Assembly (NCBI GenBank): GCA_002772195.1
Contig: PCSG01000369.1
Span: 1 to 5,572 of the forward strand
DNA: 5,572 nt
Source: Desulfobacterales bacterium CG23_combo_of_CG06-09_8_20_14_all_51_8
GTDB lineage: Bacteria > Desulfobacterota > Desulfobacteria > Desulfobacterales > Desulfosalsimonadaceae
Direction: 5' to 3'
The position numbers and the translations under genes were made by a program. Below, piece by piece: positions 1-5,570 of this stretch. The notes under the pieces were generated by a model. It made no database searches. It saw only the letters and a program-made list of their open reading frames with translations, and was not told the origin of the DNA. Numbering within the stretch: position 1 is the stretch's first letter; each line of letters begins with the position of its first letter.

Positions 1-654
1 GGGGCCCTGGCCAAACAATACCTCCTGCTGGACGGTTTTCCCGTGTTGACCCGGACCCTGCTCGCGTTTGCCGAGCTTGGATCGGTTGACCGGATCTGCC
101 TGGTGGTCCCGGCGACGGATTTAGCGTATTGCCGCCGGGAAATACTGCCGCCTGTAGGCGAAGGGCTCCGGGTGGATCTGGTCCCCGGCGGCGAGACCCG
201 GCAGCAGTCGGTATACAACGGATTATCGGCATTGCCGGAATTTTCGGGTATCGTGATCATTCACGACGGAGTTCGTCCGTTTGTCCCGATCCATCCCACC
301 CGAACCGCCATCAGTCATGCTGAAAAACACGGGGCCTGCATTCTGGGCATTCCCCTGACGGACACATTAAAAAGCGTGGACAGGGCGGGCGATATCTCCG
401 AAACCATGCCCCGCCGGGATCTGTGGCAGGCCCAGACACCCCAGGTGTTCGCTCTTGATCTCATCAAAAAAGCCCATGATCGAGCCGTGGCTGAAAAATT
501 TTCCGGCACGGATGACGCCAGCCTTGTGGAAAAATTCGGGGGCCGGGTCCGGATGATTTACGGCAGCCCGTATAATATCAAAATAACGACCCCCGAAGAT
601 ATGGTCATCGCCCGCGGGATTCTTTGCGTTTGCGGGGAAAGCGGCGTAAACTGA
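1..654 (+). CDS. ispD: 2-C-methyl-D-erythritol 4-phosphate cytidylyltransferase IspD, 5'-truncated
   Basis: IspD transfers CMP from CTP to methylerythritol 4-phosphate, giving CDP-methylerythritol in the cytosolic non-mevalonate isoprenoid pathway. The frame is open from base 1 and the true start lies outside the window. The 217 visible codons begin just before the family's KQYL motif (residues 5-8), so only about 20 residues are missing, among them the N-terminal glycine-rich CTP-binding loop (family length is about 225-240). Seen in order, counted from base 1: GGETRQQSV (63-71), HDGVRPF (88-94), DTLK (121-124), QAQTPQVF (143-150), TDDAS (170-174) and NIKITTPED (192-200), all hallmark IspD blocks. 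The GTG at 43 is an internal valine codon, not a start. IspF, a frequent neighbour or fusion partner, is not downstream; a nitroreductase-family gene follows after 43 nt. Identification is close to certain. Confidence 0.96.
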   Translation, partial: GALAKQYLLLDGFPVLTRTLLAFAELGSVDRICLVVPATDLAYCRREILPPVGEGLRVDLVPGGETRQQSVYNGLSALPEFSGIVIIHDGVRPFVPIHPTRTAISHAEKHGACILGIPLTDTLKSVDRAGDISETMPRRDLWQAQTPQVFALDLIKKAHDRAVAEKFSGTDDASLVEKFGGRVRMIYGSPYNIKITTPEDMVIARGILCVCGESGVN

Positions 655-684
655 TTGTTACCTTATGGAAAAATCATAAAAAAT

Positions 685-697
685 TGGAGGGAGGGCT
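685..697 (+). promoter_or_regulatory. Strong Shine-Dalgarno of the nitroreductase gene
   Basis: A purine-rich GGAGGGAGGG run lies directly upstream of the ATG at 698, with the aGGAGg core at the usual spacing. It is the strongest ribosome binding site in the window and fixes the start of the nitroreductase gene. It suggests higher translation of that gene than of the activator behind it, whose own site is weak. Confidence 0.8.
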
Positions 698-1240
698 ATG
701 CAGGATCTTTTGACAATCATCAAAGAACGGCGCAGTGTGCGGAATTTTTCTGACCAGCCGGTTTCCGAGGCCATGCTGCAAACCATTCTGACGGCGGTTC
801 AGTGGACCCCGTCCTGGGCCAATACCCAGTGCTGGGAAATCGTGGTAGTCCGGGACAAAGCGATCCGGGAGAAGCTCCAGGCGGCGGTGCCCGCGGTCAA
901 TCCGGCCCACAAATCGATTCTTGCCGCGCCCGTGGTGCTGGCCCTGTGCGCCCGGCGCAATGATTCGGGTTATTATAAAGGGGTGGTCACCACAAAATTC
1001 GGCGACTGGTTTATGTTTGATCTCGGCCTGGCGGCCCAGAGCATCTGCCTGACCGCCCATTCTCTGGGTTTGGGAACGGTGATCGTCGGCCTTTATGCCC
1101 ATGATCAGGTCAATGCGGCCCTGAATCTGCCTGAAAATGTCGAAAATGTCGCCCTGATGCCCCTGGGGTATCCCACGAAGATTCCCAGCCCCCCCAAGCG
1201 AAAGGGAATCAGCGAGTTTCTTCATAATGACGGATTTTAG
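698..1240 (+). CDS. Nitroreductase family protein (FMN-dependent oxidoreductase)
   Basis: Members of this family are cytosolic, usually dimeric FMN enzymes that use NAD(P)H to reduce nitro-compounds, quinones, flavins or other acceptors; the substrate here cannot be told. The 180-residue protein opens with the family phosphate-binding signature RRSVRNF (11-17). It continues with PSWANTQCWEIVVV (38-51, the PS-x-x-N-x-Q-x-W FMN-contact block) and the helix AAQSICLTAHSLGLGTVIVG (112-131), and ends with LGYP (156-159) plus the PPKRK segment common near the C terminus. Length is typical of the short single-domain members. Cys45 replaces the proline common in the NxQPW block, a modest variation. 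The start is set by a strong GGAGGGAGGG. The gene lies 43 nt after ispD and 13 nt before the sigma-54 activator, so it probably shares a transcript with the activator and may be connected to the signal that regulator senses (inference). Confidence 0.93.
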   Translation: MQDLLTIIKERRSVRNFSDQPVSEAMLQTILTAVQWTPSWANTQCWEIVVVRDKAIREKLQAAVPAVNPAHKSILAAPVVLALCARRNDSGYYKGVVTTKFGDWFMFDLGLAAQSICLTAHSLGLGTVIVGLYAHDQVNAALNLPENVENVALMPLGYPTKIPSPPKRKGISEFLHNDGF

Positions 1241-1253
1241 CGGGTAACGCTTC

Positions 1254-3128
1254 ATGGCCCAGATGAACGATAGCAACAAATCCAAAACCGACCTCATCAA
1301 AGAGCTCCAGAGCCTTCGGCAGCAAATGGCGGCGTTTGAAAAAATGGAAACCCAGCGCCGGGACACCCAAAAAGCCCTGGAAGAGAGCGAGGAACGGTAT
1401 CGCAGTGTGTTTGAAAACACCGGCACCGCGACTATTATTATTGAAAACGACATGACCATTTCCATGGTCAACGCCAAATTCGAGGAACTGACCGGGTTTC
1501 CCAAAAATGAAATCTGCAACCGGATGAAATGGACGGATTTTGTGGCCGAGGAAGACATGGAGCGCATGAAACAATATCATGTCAAGCGCCGCCAGGACCG
1601 GAGCCTGGCCCCCACCGAATACGAATGCCGGGTGCATAATCGGCTCGGCGAATATAAAGATATGTACGTCCGCATCGACATGATCCAGGGGACCCTTTGC
1701 AGCGTAGGCTCTTTTAATGATATTACCGCGTTCAAGCAGACGGAAAAGGCGTTGATCGAAAGTGAACGCAAATTGTCCAAACTCATGGGCAATCTGCCGG
1801 GCATGGCCTACCGCTGTAAAAATGATTCCCTTCGAACCATGAAATATGTCAGCGCCGGGTGCAAGTGGCTGACGGATTTTTCTCCGTTTGAACTCATCGA
1901 CAATTCCAAACGAGCCTATATGGACATGATTCATCCCGATGACCGGGACCATGTCTACGATCAGATTCAGTCTTCCCTGGCGGCCGGTCGTCCGTTTCAG
2001 ATGGAATACCGCATCAACACCGCCTCCGGCCAGCTCAAATGGGTGTGGGAGGAAGGCTTGGGCATCGTCGGCGAAGATGGGGCCGTAACGGAAGTGGAAG
2101 GGTTCATCTCCGACATGACCGGGCATAAACTTGAGGAAGAGCAGCTCATCAAGGAAAATAAAAGCTTAAAGTCAAGTATTCAAGAAAGATATAAATTTGG
2201 TGATATTATAGGAAAAAATCGTTCAATGCAGGATGTGTATGAGCACATATCCAAAGCGGCCGTATCCAACGCCAATGTGATCATCTATGGGGAGTCCGGC
2301 ACCGGCAAGGAACTGGTGGCCCGGGAAATTCACAAGTTAAGCGACAACAGCGACCGGCCCTTTGTTCCGGTCAATTGCAGCGCCATTCCGGAAAATCTGT
2401 TTGAAAGTGAGTTTTTCGGGTACAAAAAGGGGGCCTTTACCGGAGCGAATGTGGACAAGTCCGGGTATTTTGACCGGGCCAATGGGGGGACCCTGTTTCT
2501 AGATGAACTGGGCGAGATTGATCTGTCCGGCCAGGTCAAGCTGCTCCGGGTTCTGGAGGGCGGAGGATATACACCGGTGGGGGGCCATGAAGTCAAGCAG
2601 GCCGATGTGCGCATTGTGGCGGCAACCAACCGGAACCTGAAGGAAGAGGTCAAGGCCGGCCGCATGCGGGAGGATTTTTTCTACCGGATTCATATCATTC
2701 CCATTACCCTGCCGCCGCTGCGGGAAAGAAAAGATGATCTGCCGCTGTTGATCGAGCATTTTCTGTCTGTTTATGCGACTTCGGAAAATATGCCGGTTCT
2801 GGACGGAAATGTTCTGGGCATGCTCTATAATTATGATTGGCCGGGAAACGTTCGGGAACTCCAGAACGTGCTTCAGCGATATATCACCTTGAAAACGCTT
2901 GATTTTTTGCCAGCATCCGTGCCTCGGTCAGTGCTGGCCGCAGGTACCAACACAGACGAGATTATTCAAGACGCCGTTTCCCTCGAAGACGCCATGGATC
3001 ATTTTGAAAAAAAAGTCATTGCCCAGGTTCTTGCAAAGAATCGCTGGCAAAAAACCAGGGTTGCGTCTGAATTAAATATTAACCGGAAAACATTATTCCG
3101 AAAAATGAAAAAATTTGGTCTTTTGTAG
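1254..3128 (+). CDS. Sigma-54-dependent transcriptional activator, PAS-PAS-AAA+-Fis
   Basis: This is a bacterial enhancer-binding protein that uses ATP hydrolysis to open promoters held by sigma-54 RNA polymerase. Of its 624 residues, 1-45 form a charged, probably coiled-coil helix. PAS 1 spans about 46-165 and PAS 2 about 170-290, ending in the typical FISDMTGHKLEEEQL helix. The AAA+ domain (about 313-545) is intact: Walker A GESGTGKE (346-353), the sigma-54 contact loop GAFTGA (393-398), Walker B TLFLDE (413-418), ATNR (457-460), LPPLRER (486-492) and WPGNVRELQN (529-538). The C terminus is a Fis-type helix-turn-helix (about 577-622). There is no phospho-receiver domain, so the signal is probably read by the PAS domains themselves or a partner; the ligand is unknown. 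ATG 1254 has only a weak GGG upstream, and the in-frame ATG at 1263 is an alternative. It lies 13 nt after the nitroreductase gene. A likely target promoter sits downstream at 3385. Codons for residues 301-325 are strikingly AT-rich. Confidence 0.96.
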   Translation: MAQMNDSNKSKTDLIKELQSLRQQMAAFEKMETQRRDTQKALEESEERYRSVFENTGTATIIIENDMTISMVNAKFEELTGFPKNEICNRMKWTDFVAEEDMERMKQYHVKRRQDRSLAPTEYECRVHNRLGEYKDMYVRIDMIQGTLCSVGSFNDITAFKQTEKALIESERKLSKLMGNLPGMAYRCKNDSLRTMKYVSAGCKWLTDFSPFELIDNSKRAYMDMIHPDDRDHVYDQIQSSLAAGRPFQMEYRINTASGQLKWVWEEGLGIVGEDGAVTEVEGFISDMTGHKLEEEQLIKENKSLKSSIQERYKFGDIIGKNRSMQDVYEHISKAAVSNANVIIYGESGTGKELVAREIHKLSDNSDRPFVPVNCSAIPENLFESEFFGYKKGAFTGANVDKSGYFDRANGGTLFLDELGEIDLSGQVKLLRVLEGGGYTPVGGHEVKQADVRIVAATNRNLKEEVKAGRMREDFFYRIHIIPITLPPLRERKDDLPLLIEHFLSVYATSENMPVLDGNVLGMLYNYDWPGNVRELQNVLQRYITLKTLDFLPASVPRSVLAAGTNTDEIIQDAVSLEDAMDHFEKKVIAQVLAKNRWQKTRVASELNINRKTLFRKMKKFGLL

Positions 3129-3206
3129 CCCTTTTTTGGGGTTTTTATGCCCCATAGAAATATTTTCATATTATTTCAATTAGTAATATAATTTTCTTTC
3201 CTTTAT

Positions 3207-3228
3207 TGAGGCATGGATGCCTCATTTT
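3207..3228 (+). terminator. Rho-independent terminator after the activator gene
   Basis: The perfect inverted repeat TGAGGCAT-GG-ATGCCTCA (3207-3224) folds into a 7-bp stem with a TGGA tetraloop and is followed directly by TTTT, then CATTT. It lies 78 nt past the activator stop and would end the ispD-nitroreductase-activator transcript. The T-run is short, so strength is uncertain. An 18-bp perfect palindrome about 160 bp upstream of a sigma-54 promoter could alternatively be a protein-binding site for the activator. Confidence 0.6.
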
Positions 3229-3274
3229 CATTTAAAGCCTCTCTTTTTTGCCCCTTTCTTTGTCTTCCCATTTC

Positions 3275-3293
3275 TGATTCAACGCTCGGATCA
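3275..3293. promoter_or_regulatory. Candidate upstream activator site (imperfect inverted repeat)
   Basis: TGATTC-N7-GGATCA is an inverted repeat with one mismatch in the 6-bp arms. It begins about 110 bp upstream of the -24 element, within the normal range for enhancer-binding-protein sites. It has not been matched to any known consensus, so the assignment rests on symmetry and position only. Confidence 0.3.
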
Positions 3294-3318
3294 AACATTC
3301 TTATATAAAATTTTATTT

Positions 3319-3344
3319 AATATAATCAATTAGATAATTATATT
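3319..3344. promoter_or_regulatory. AT-only inverted repeat overlapping a candidate IHF site
   Basis: AATATAAT (3319-3326) and ATTATATT (3337-3344) form a perfect 8-bp inverted repeat with a 10-nt spacer. Overlapping it, 3324-3336 matches the IHF consensus WATCAA-N4-TTR at all but one specified position (AATCAA-TTAG-ATA). The site lies about 50-60 bp upstream of the -24 element, where IHF commonly bends DNA to bring the activator to sigma-54 polymerase. In such AT-rich DNA either match could arise by chance. Confidence 0.35.
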
Positions 3345-3384
3345 TTTATTGTATGGGCCACTTTTTTCATCTTTTTTCTATAAG

Positions 3385-3400
3385 CGGCATGTATGTTGCA
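3385..3400 (+). promoter_or_regulatory. Sigma-54 (-24/-12) promoter for the small gene
   Basis: CGGCAT-GTATG-TTGCA matches the sigma-54 consensus TGGCAC-N5-TTGCA. It has the invariant GG (3386-3387) and GC (3398-3399) separated by exactly 10 nt, GGCA intact and TTGCA complete. The two mismatches lie at the first and last bases of the -24 hexamer. Transcription should start near 3410, leaving a leader of about 97 nt before ATG 3508. It faces away from, and lies about 260 bp downstream of, a gene for a sigma-54 activator, which supports the assignment. Confidence 0.75.
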
Positions 3401-3467
3401 ATATCGTTTATCTTACGATGAAGATCGTGCAATGATGGATTTTTCTGAAAGTAAAGATGGATTGGAT

Positions 3468-3483
3468 GTTCCAAAAATGGAAC
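3468..3483 (+). repeat. Leader hairpin/palindrome before the small gene
   Basis: GTTCCA-AAAA-TGGAAC is a perfect 6-bp inverted repeat with a 4-nt loop, ending 24 nt before ATG 3508 and just upstream of the AAGGAG ribosome binding site. It could form an RNA hairpin in the leader that affects stability or translation, or serve as an operator. There is no T-run, so it is not a terminator. Confidence 0.4.
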
Positions 3484-3507
3484 GCACTATAAAAAGGAGT
3501 AACTGCT

Positions 3508-3732
3508 ATGTTTAATTTTAATTTTTCTTTTCTGAATCCTGGCCGCGCAAACAGGTCCAGGGACATTCTGCCTGTGGATTTCGGCGCCATGTATTTCCTG
3601 TATCCCACGGAAAGCGCCGACTATGTGGGCTCGGGTTCATCCGGGATCCTGGAAAAGATCGTGGATGGAATCAAGTCCCGTTTGTATAAAAAAGAGGATG
3701 TGGTTTATTTTAAGACCGATTCCTATTTTTAG
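3508..3732 (+). CDS. Small protein of unknown function, probably sigma-54-controlled
   Basis: I do not recognise this 74-residue protein. It is supported as a gene by a good AAGGAG 8 nt before the ATG, by a sigma-54 promoter about 110 nt upstream, and by GC-rich third positions from codon 9 on, like its neighbours. The N terminus FNFNFSF (2-8) alternates aromatic and polar residues. A Gly/Ser turn GSGSSG (41-46) precedes a predicted amphipathic helix (about 47-60, ILEKIVDGIKSRLY), and the tail is KKEDVVYFKTDSYF (61-74). Phe and Tyr make up 14 of 74 residues; there is no Cys, Trp or His, and charges are balanced (9 basic, 9 acidic). No signal peptide or membrane segment is seen, so it is probably cytosolic. 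It is the first gene after the activator and appears to be a single-gene unit, since the next gene is convergent 53 nt away. Existence as a gene is likely; role unknown. Confidence 0.75.
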   Translation: MFNFNFSFLNPGRANRSRDILPVDFGAMYFLYPTESADYVGSGSSGILEKIVDGIKSRLYKKEDVVYFKTDSYF

Positions 3733-3785
3733 GATGTCATTTGTTTTCAGCCGGTGAATCACTCTGCGAAGCGCTGCCTCGGGGT

Positions 3786-4406
3786 CTACTTGAGCGCATC
3801 GCCGACGTCTGCGATGAGTTGCGCGGAAATTTCAGACAGGGCCAGACTCATGGCCTGGGCCAGGCTTTTGGGATTTTTTTGCGCGCAAGGCAGACGCCGT
3901 TTATAGGTTTTTTGAAAGCAGATGCGGGGCGGACTGTCTTTTTGAATGGAATCAATGAGTACAGTGGTGATGGAGACCACTGCGTACCATTGATCGTCAA
4001 TATCCTGTTCATAGAATTCGTCAATGGTGCCGATAAGATGATGGGTGGTCCATCCCTCCCGGGTGGTCGCCACCGTTTGAAACAGGCTCGATGAGGCCAG
4101 ATCCCGGGTCAGCAGCCGTGTCACCATGTCGCCCGGCGGCGTTATCCACTGATGGTAATAATATCGGTTCTGTGTAAACGCGTCTGTGCTGTAAATAATT
4201 CGGGCGGTGTCATAGGGGGGGCTTGCCTTAAATTTTTCCACTGACAAGGAAACCGGCCGGGGCGCGACATTTTCGAATTCCGGAGTCGCATAATCCAGCG
4301 TGTAAAACGTAACCGGCCCGGGGGCTTTATTTTTTCCTAAACAGGCGCCGGACAATCCAATGCTGATCAGCGTCAGCACAGCGATGACGATTTTGTGGGA
4401 GTACAT
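3786..4406 (-). CDS. ABC-type transport auxiliary lipoprotein, PqiC/YmbA-like
   Basis: The 206-residue protein starts with a lipoprotein-type signal: charged MYSHK, a hydrophobic stretch (6-19) and LSGAC with Cys22. The lipobox is slightly off consensus (Ser, Gly, Ala at -3 to -1). Leu at +2 suggests sorting to the outer membrane. The body fits the ABC_trans_aux (PqiC/YmbA) family: FYTLDY (34-39), VSLSVEKFKASPPYDTARI (52-70), YYYHQWITPPGDMVTRLL (82-99), then L-x-x-SSLFQTV (103-112). In that family these lipoproteins partner MCE-domain proteins and are thought to connect the periplasmic lipid conduit to the outer membrane. The gene follows the MCE gene by 36 nt on the same strand, the usual order in Mla-like operons. 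ATG 4406 has AAGGA upstream at a slightly long spacing of about 10 nt. It converges on the small gene, and no clear terminator is visible in the 53-nt gap. Confidence 0.88.
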   Translation of the reverse strand: MYSHKIVIAVLTLISIGLSGACLGKNKAPGPVTFYTLDYATPEFENVAPRPVSLSVEKFKASPPYDTARIIYSTDAFTQNRYYYHQWITPPGDMVTRLLTRDLASSSLFQTVATTREGWTTHHLIGTIDEFYEQDIDDQWYAVVSITTVLIDSIQKDSPPRICFQKTYKRRLPCAQKNPKSLAQAMSLALSEISAQLIADVGDALK

Positions 4407-4442
4407 TTTATCAGGTTCCTTGTTTTATGAAATTTTTTTTTG

Positions 4443-5447
4443 CTATGGCGTTTTTATTATGGCTCTTTCCGGTTCAATGGGTTTGGGCTCCGGCGGCGCG
4501 CTGAAGATCAGGGCCGACGGCTGGTCTTTGAGCTGGCCAATCAGGAGATTGAGGTTTGTGGCCGTGGTGGTCAAGGTTTCCAGGGTTTCCAGCAGCCGCT
4601 GGTCAATTCGGGATACCCGTGACTGGGTGTCGCTGATAAAAGCCTTTCCCTCTCCCATCATTTCCGAGGTATTTTGGGCGGCGTTTTTAAATTCGTCGAT
4701 GGTGGCTGAAAGTTTTTGATTATGATCTTTTAAAGACCCGTCAATGCTCCCGATGGTGGTCCCGGCGCTTTCCATCAGGATATTCAGGTCGCGGCTTGCC
4801 TGATGAAGGTTTGCCGTAATCTTTTTCCATTTTTCCGTATCGAGGATTTCCTGGCTCCGGGTCAGGGTTTTTTGGAGGCTTTCGGATACTTTTTTGACCT
4901 CGGCATCCGCAAATGTCTGGTTTGCCTTGTCCAGGGTTTCGACCACTCGGTCGGATATGCCTTTTAAGTCGATCTGTTTGATTCTGGTTAAAATATTATT
5001 GATATCGGTCATCAGCTGTTTCATGTCCGATGACCGGGTGGCGATGACCGGGAATTTGGTTTCAAATGTAATTTTCGGGGAAAGCGATTTGTCGCCGGGG
5101 CGCATGCGCTCAATCTCCAGAAACATAATGCCGGTGATGCCGATGGATTTGATCTGGGCGACCATCTGATCATGGTCAATGAGGGGTTCGTCCAGGTTCA
5201 GAAGGATGCGGATCAGCCGGCCGTCTTTTGCCACCTGAATGGTTTCCACGCGGCCGATGGCGACTCCCCGGTATTTGACGGCGGAATCTTCTTTCAGCCC
5301 CTGAACGGATTCATCAAAAAAGGCCTCATAATGGCGTCCTGCTTTAAAATACTGGGACATGCCGAGCCAGAGGACAAACACAATGACCAGGGTCATGCCG
5401 CTAATCACAAACAAGCCCACGGAAAAATTGGTGCGCACAGAAGCCAT
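4443..5447 (-). CDS. mlaD: MCE/MlaD family phospholipid-transport protein
   Basis: This is the substrate-binding MCE subunit of an Mla-type ABC transporter. It is anchored in the inner membrane, with the domain in the periplasm where MCE proteins form hexameric rings that carry phospholipid between the membranes. Of 334 residues, about 10-29 form the single N-terminal membrane helix. The MCE domain (about 38-115) shows FFDESVQGLKEDSAVKYRGV (43-62), IGRV (64-67) and SIGITGIMFLEI (101-112). Residues about 140-305 are a long, Thr/Ser/Gln-rich, probably coiled region. Near the end is QPSALIF (309-315), as in many longer MCE proteins, then a proline-rich tail. It is therefore longer than E. coli MlaD (about 180 residues). 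The start is supported by GGAG 7 nt before ATG. It lies between an ATPase gene (48 nt upstream) and the auxiliary lipoprotein gene (36 nt downstream), consistent with one operon. The symbol is by family; strict orthology to mlaD is not shown. Confidence 0.93.
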   Translation of the reverse strand: MASVRTNFSVGLFVISGMTLVIVFVLWLGMSQYFKAGRHYEAFFDESVQGLKEDSAVKYRGVAIGRVETIQVAKDGRLIRILLNLDEPLIDHDQMVAQIKSIGITGIMFLEIERMRPGDKSLSPKITFETKFPVIATRSSDMKQLMTDINNILTRIKQIDLKGISDRVVETLDKANQTFADAEVKKVSESLQKTLTRSQEILDTEKWKKITANLHQASRDLNILMESAGTTIGSIDGSLKDHNQKLSATIDEFKNAAQNTSEMMGEGKAFISDTQSRVSRIDQRLLETLETLTTTATNLNLLIGQLKDQPSALIFSAPPEPKPIEPERAIIKTP

Positions 5448-5495
5448 GGATTTTCTCCGGACGTTAAATTTTGGGTAACCGCATTCTGTAGAAAA

Positions 5496-5570
5496 TTATA
5501 AGTTCCTTGCCTGCCGGTGAAAAAATCGGCGGACAAACGGGTGGTCGCACTCATTTTTCAACTGCTCCGG
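5496..5570 (-). CDS. mlaF: ABC transporter ATP-binding protein (MlaF-like), C-terminal end only
   Basis: Only the last 24 residues lie in the window, read from 5570 down to TAA at 5498-5496; the rest lies off the right edge. The tail reads PEQLKNECDHPFVRRFFHRQ and then ARNL. It resembles the usual end of MlaF/Mkl-type ATPases, where a 'pe-L...s..P.v.qF..G' pattern follows the nucleotide-binding domain. Position supports it: in Mla-type operons the ATPase commonly precedes the MCE gene on the same strand, here by 48 nt. The subunit would power lipid movement through the permease. Of the three minus-strand frames only this one is open from the edge to a stop just before the MCE gene. The assignment rests on a short tail plus context. 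Confidence 0.65.
   Translation of the reverse strand, partial: PEQLKNECDHPFVRRFFHRQARNL

Larger units (their letters stand above)
3129..3507. other. AT-rich intergenic regulatory region (379 nt) between the activator and a small gene
   Basis: No convincing gene is present. In order, the stretch shows a weak stem just after the activator stop (TGGGG 3137-3141 with CCCCA 3150-3154, 8-nt loop, no T-run), a better terminator hairpin (3207-3228) and a pyrimidine-rich tract (about 3239-3275). Next come two candidate activator-site inverted repeats, a near-consensus IHF site, a -24/-12 sigma-54 promoter and a leader of roughly 97 nt with a perfect short hairpin. The order of activator sites, bend site and promoter is the normal layout of a sigma-54-controlled upstream region. 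Confidence 0.7.

Noticed and set aside
625..685. Possible sigma-70 promoter for the nitroreductase gene (TTGCGT-17-TAAACT)
   Set aside because: Only 3/6 and 4/6 matches at -35 and -10; too weak to call, and read-through from ispD is an adequate explanation.
674..1567. Long minus-strand open frame (297 codons) opposite the nitroreductase and activator start
   Set aside because: It spans two well-supported plus-strand genes and their junction, with no family features of its own.
1209..2126. Long minus-strand open frame (305 codons) opposite the activator's PAS region
   Set aside because: It is a shadow of the activator gene; the plus-strand protein has two clear PAS domains, while the antisense product shows no recognisable motif.
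3137..3154. Stem TGGGG/CCCCA right after the activator stop as a terminator
   Set aside because: Only a 5-bp stem with an 8-nt loop and no following T-run; the hairpin at 3207-3224 is a better terminator candidate.
3432..3515. A 27-codon ORF in the leader overlapping the start of the small gene (stop TAA 3513-3515)
   Set aside because: It has no convincing ribosome binding site, only a GAAG, and shares its DNA with the hairpin and ribosome binding site of the downstream gene. A leader peptide is possible but unsupported.
3408..3608. 66-codon minus-strand ORF opposite the small gene
   Set aside because: It runs antisense through the predicted promoter start, leader and small gene; the plus-strand frame has the ribosome binding site, promoter and expected codon pattern.
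3741..4094. Plus-strand ORF opposite the auxiliary lipoprotein
   Set aside because: The minus strand has the signal peptide, lipobox and PqiC-like motifs; the plus-strand frame has no ribosome binding site or recognisable domain.
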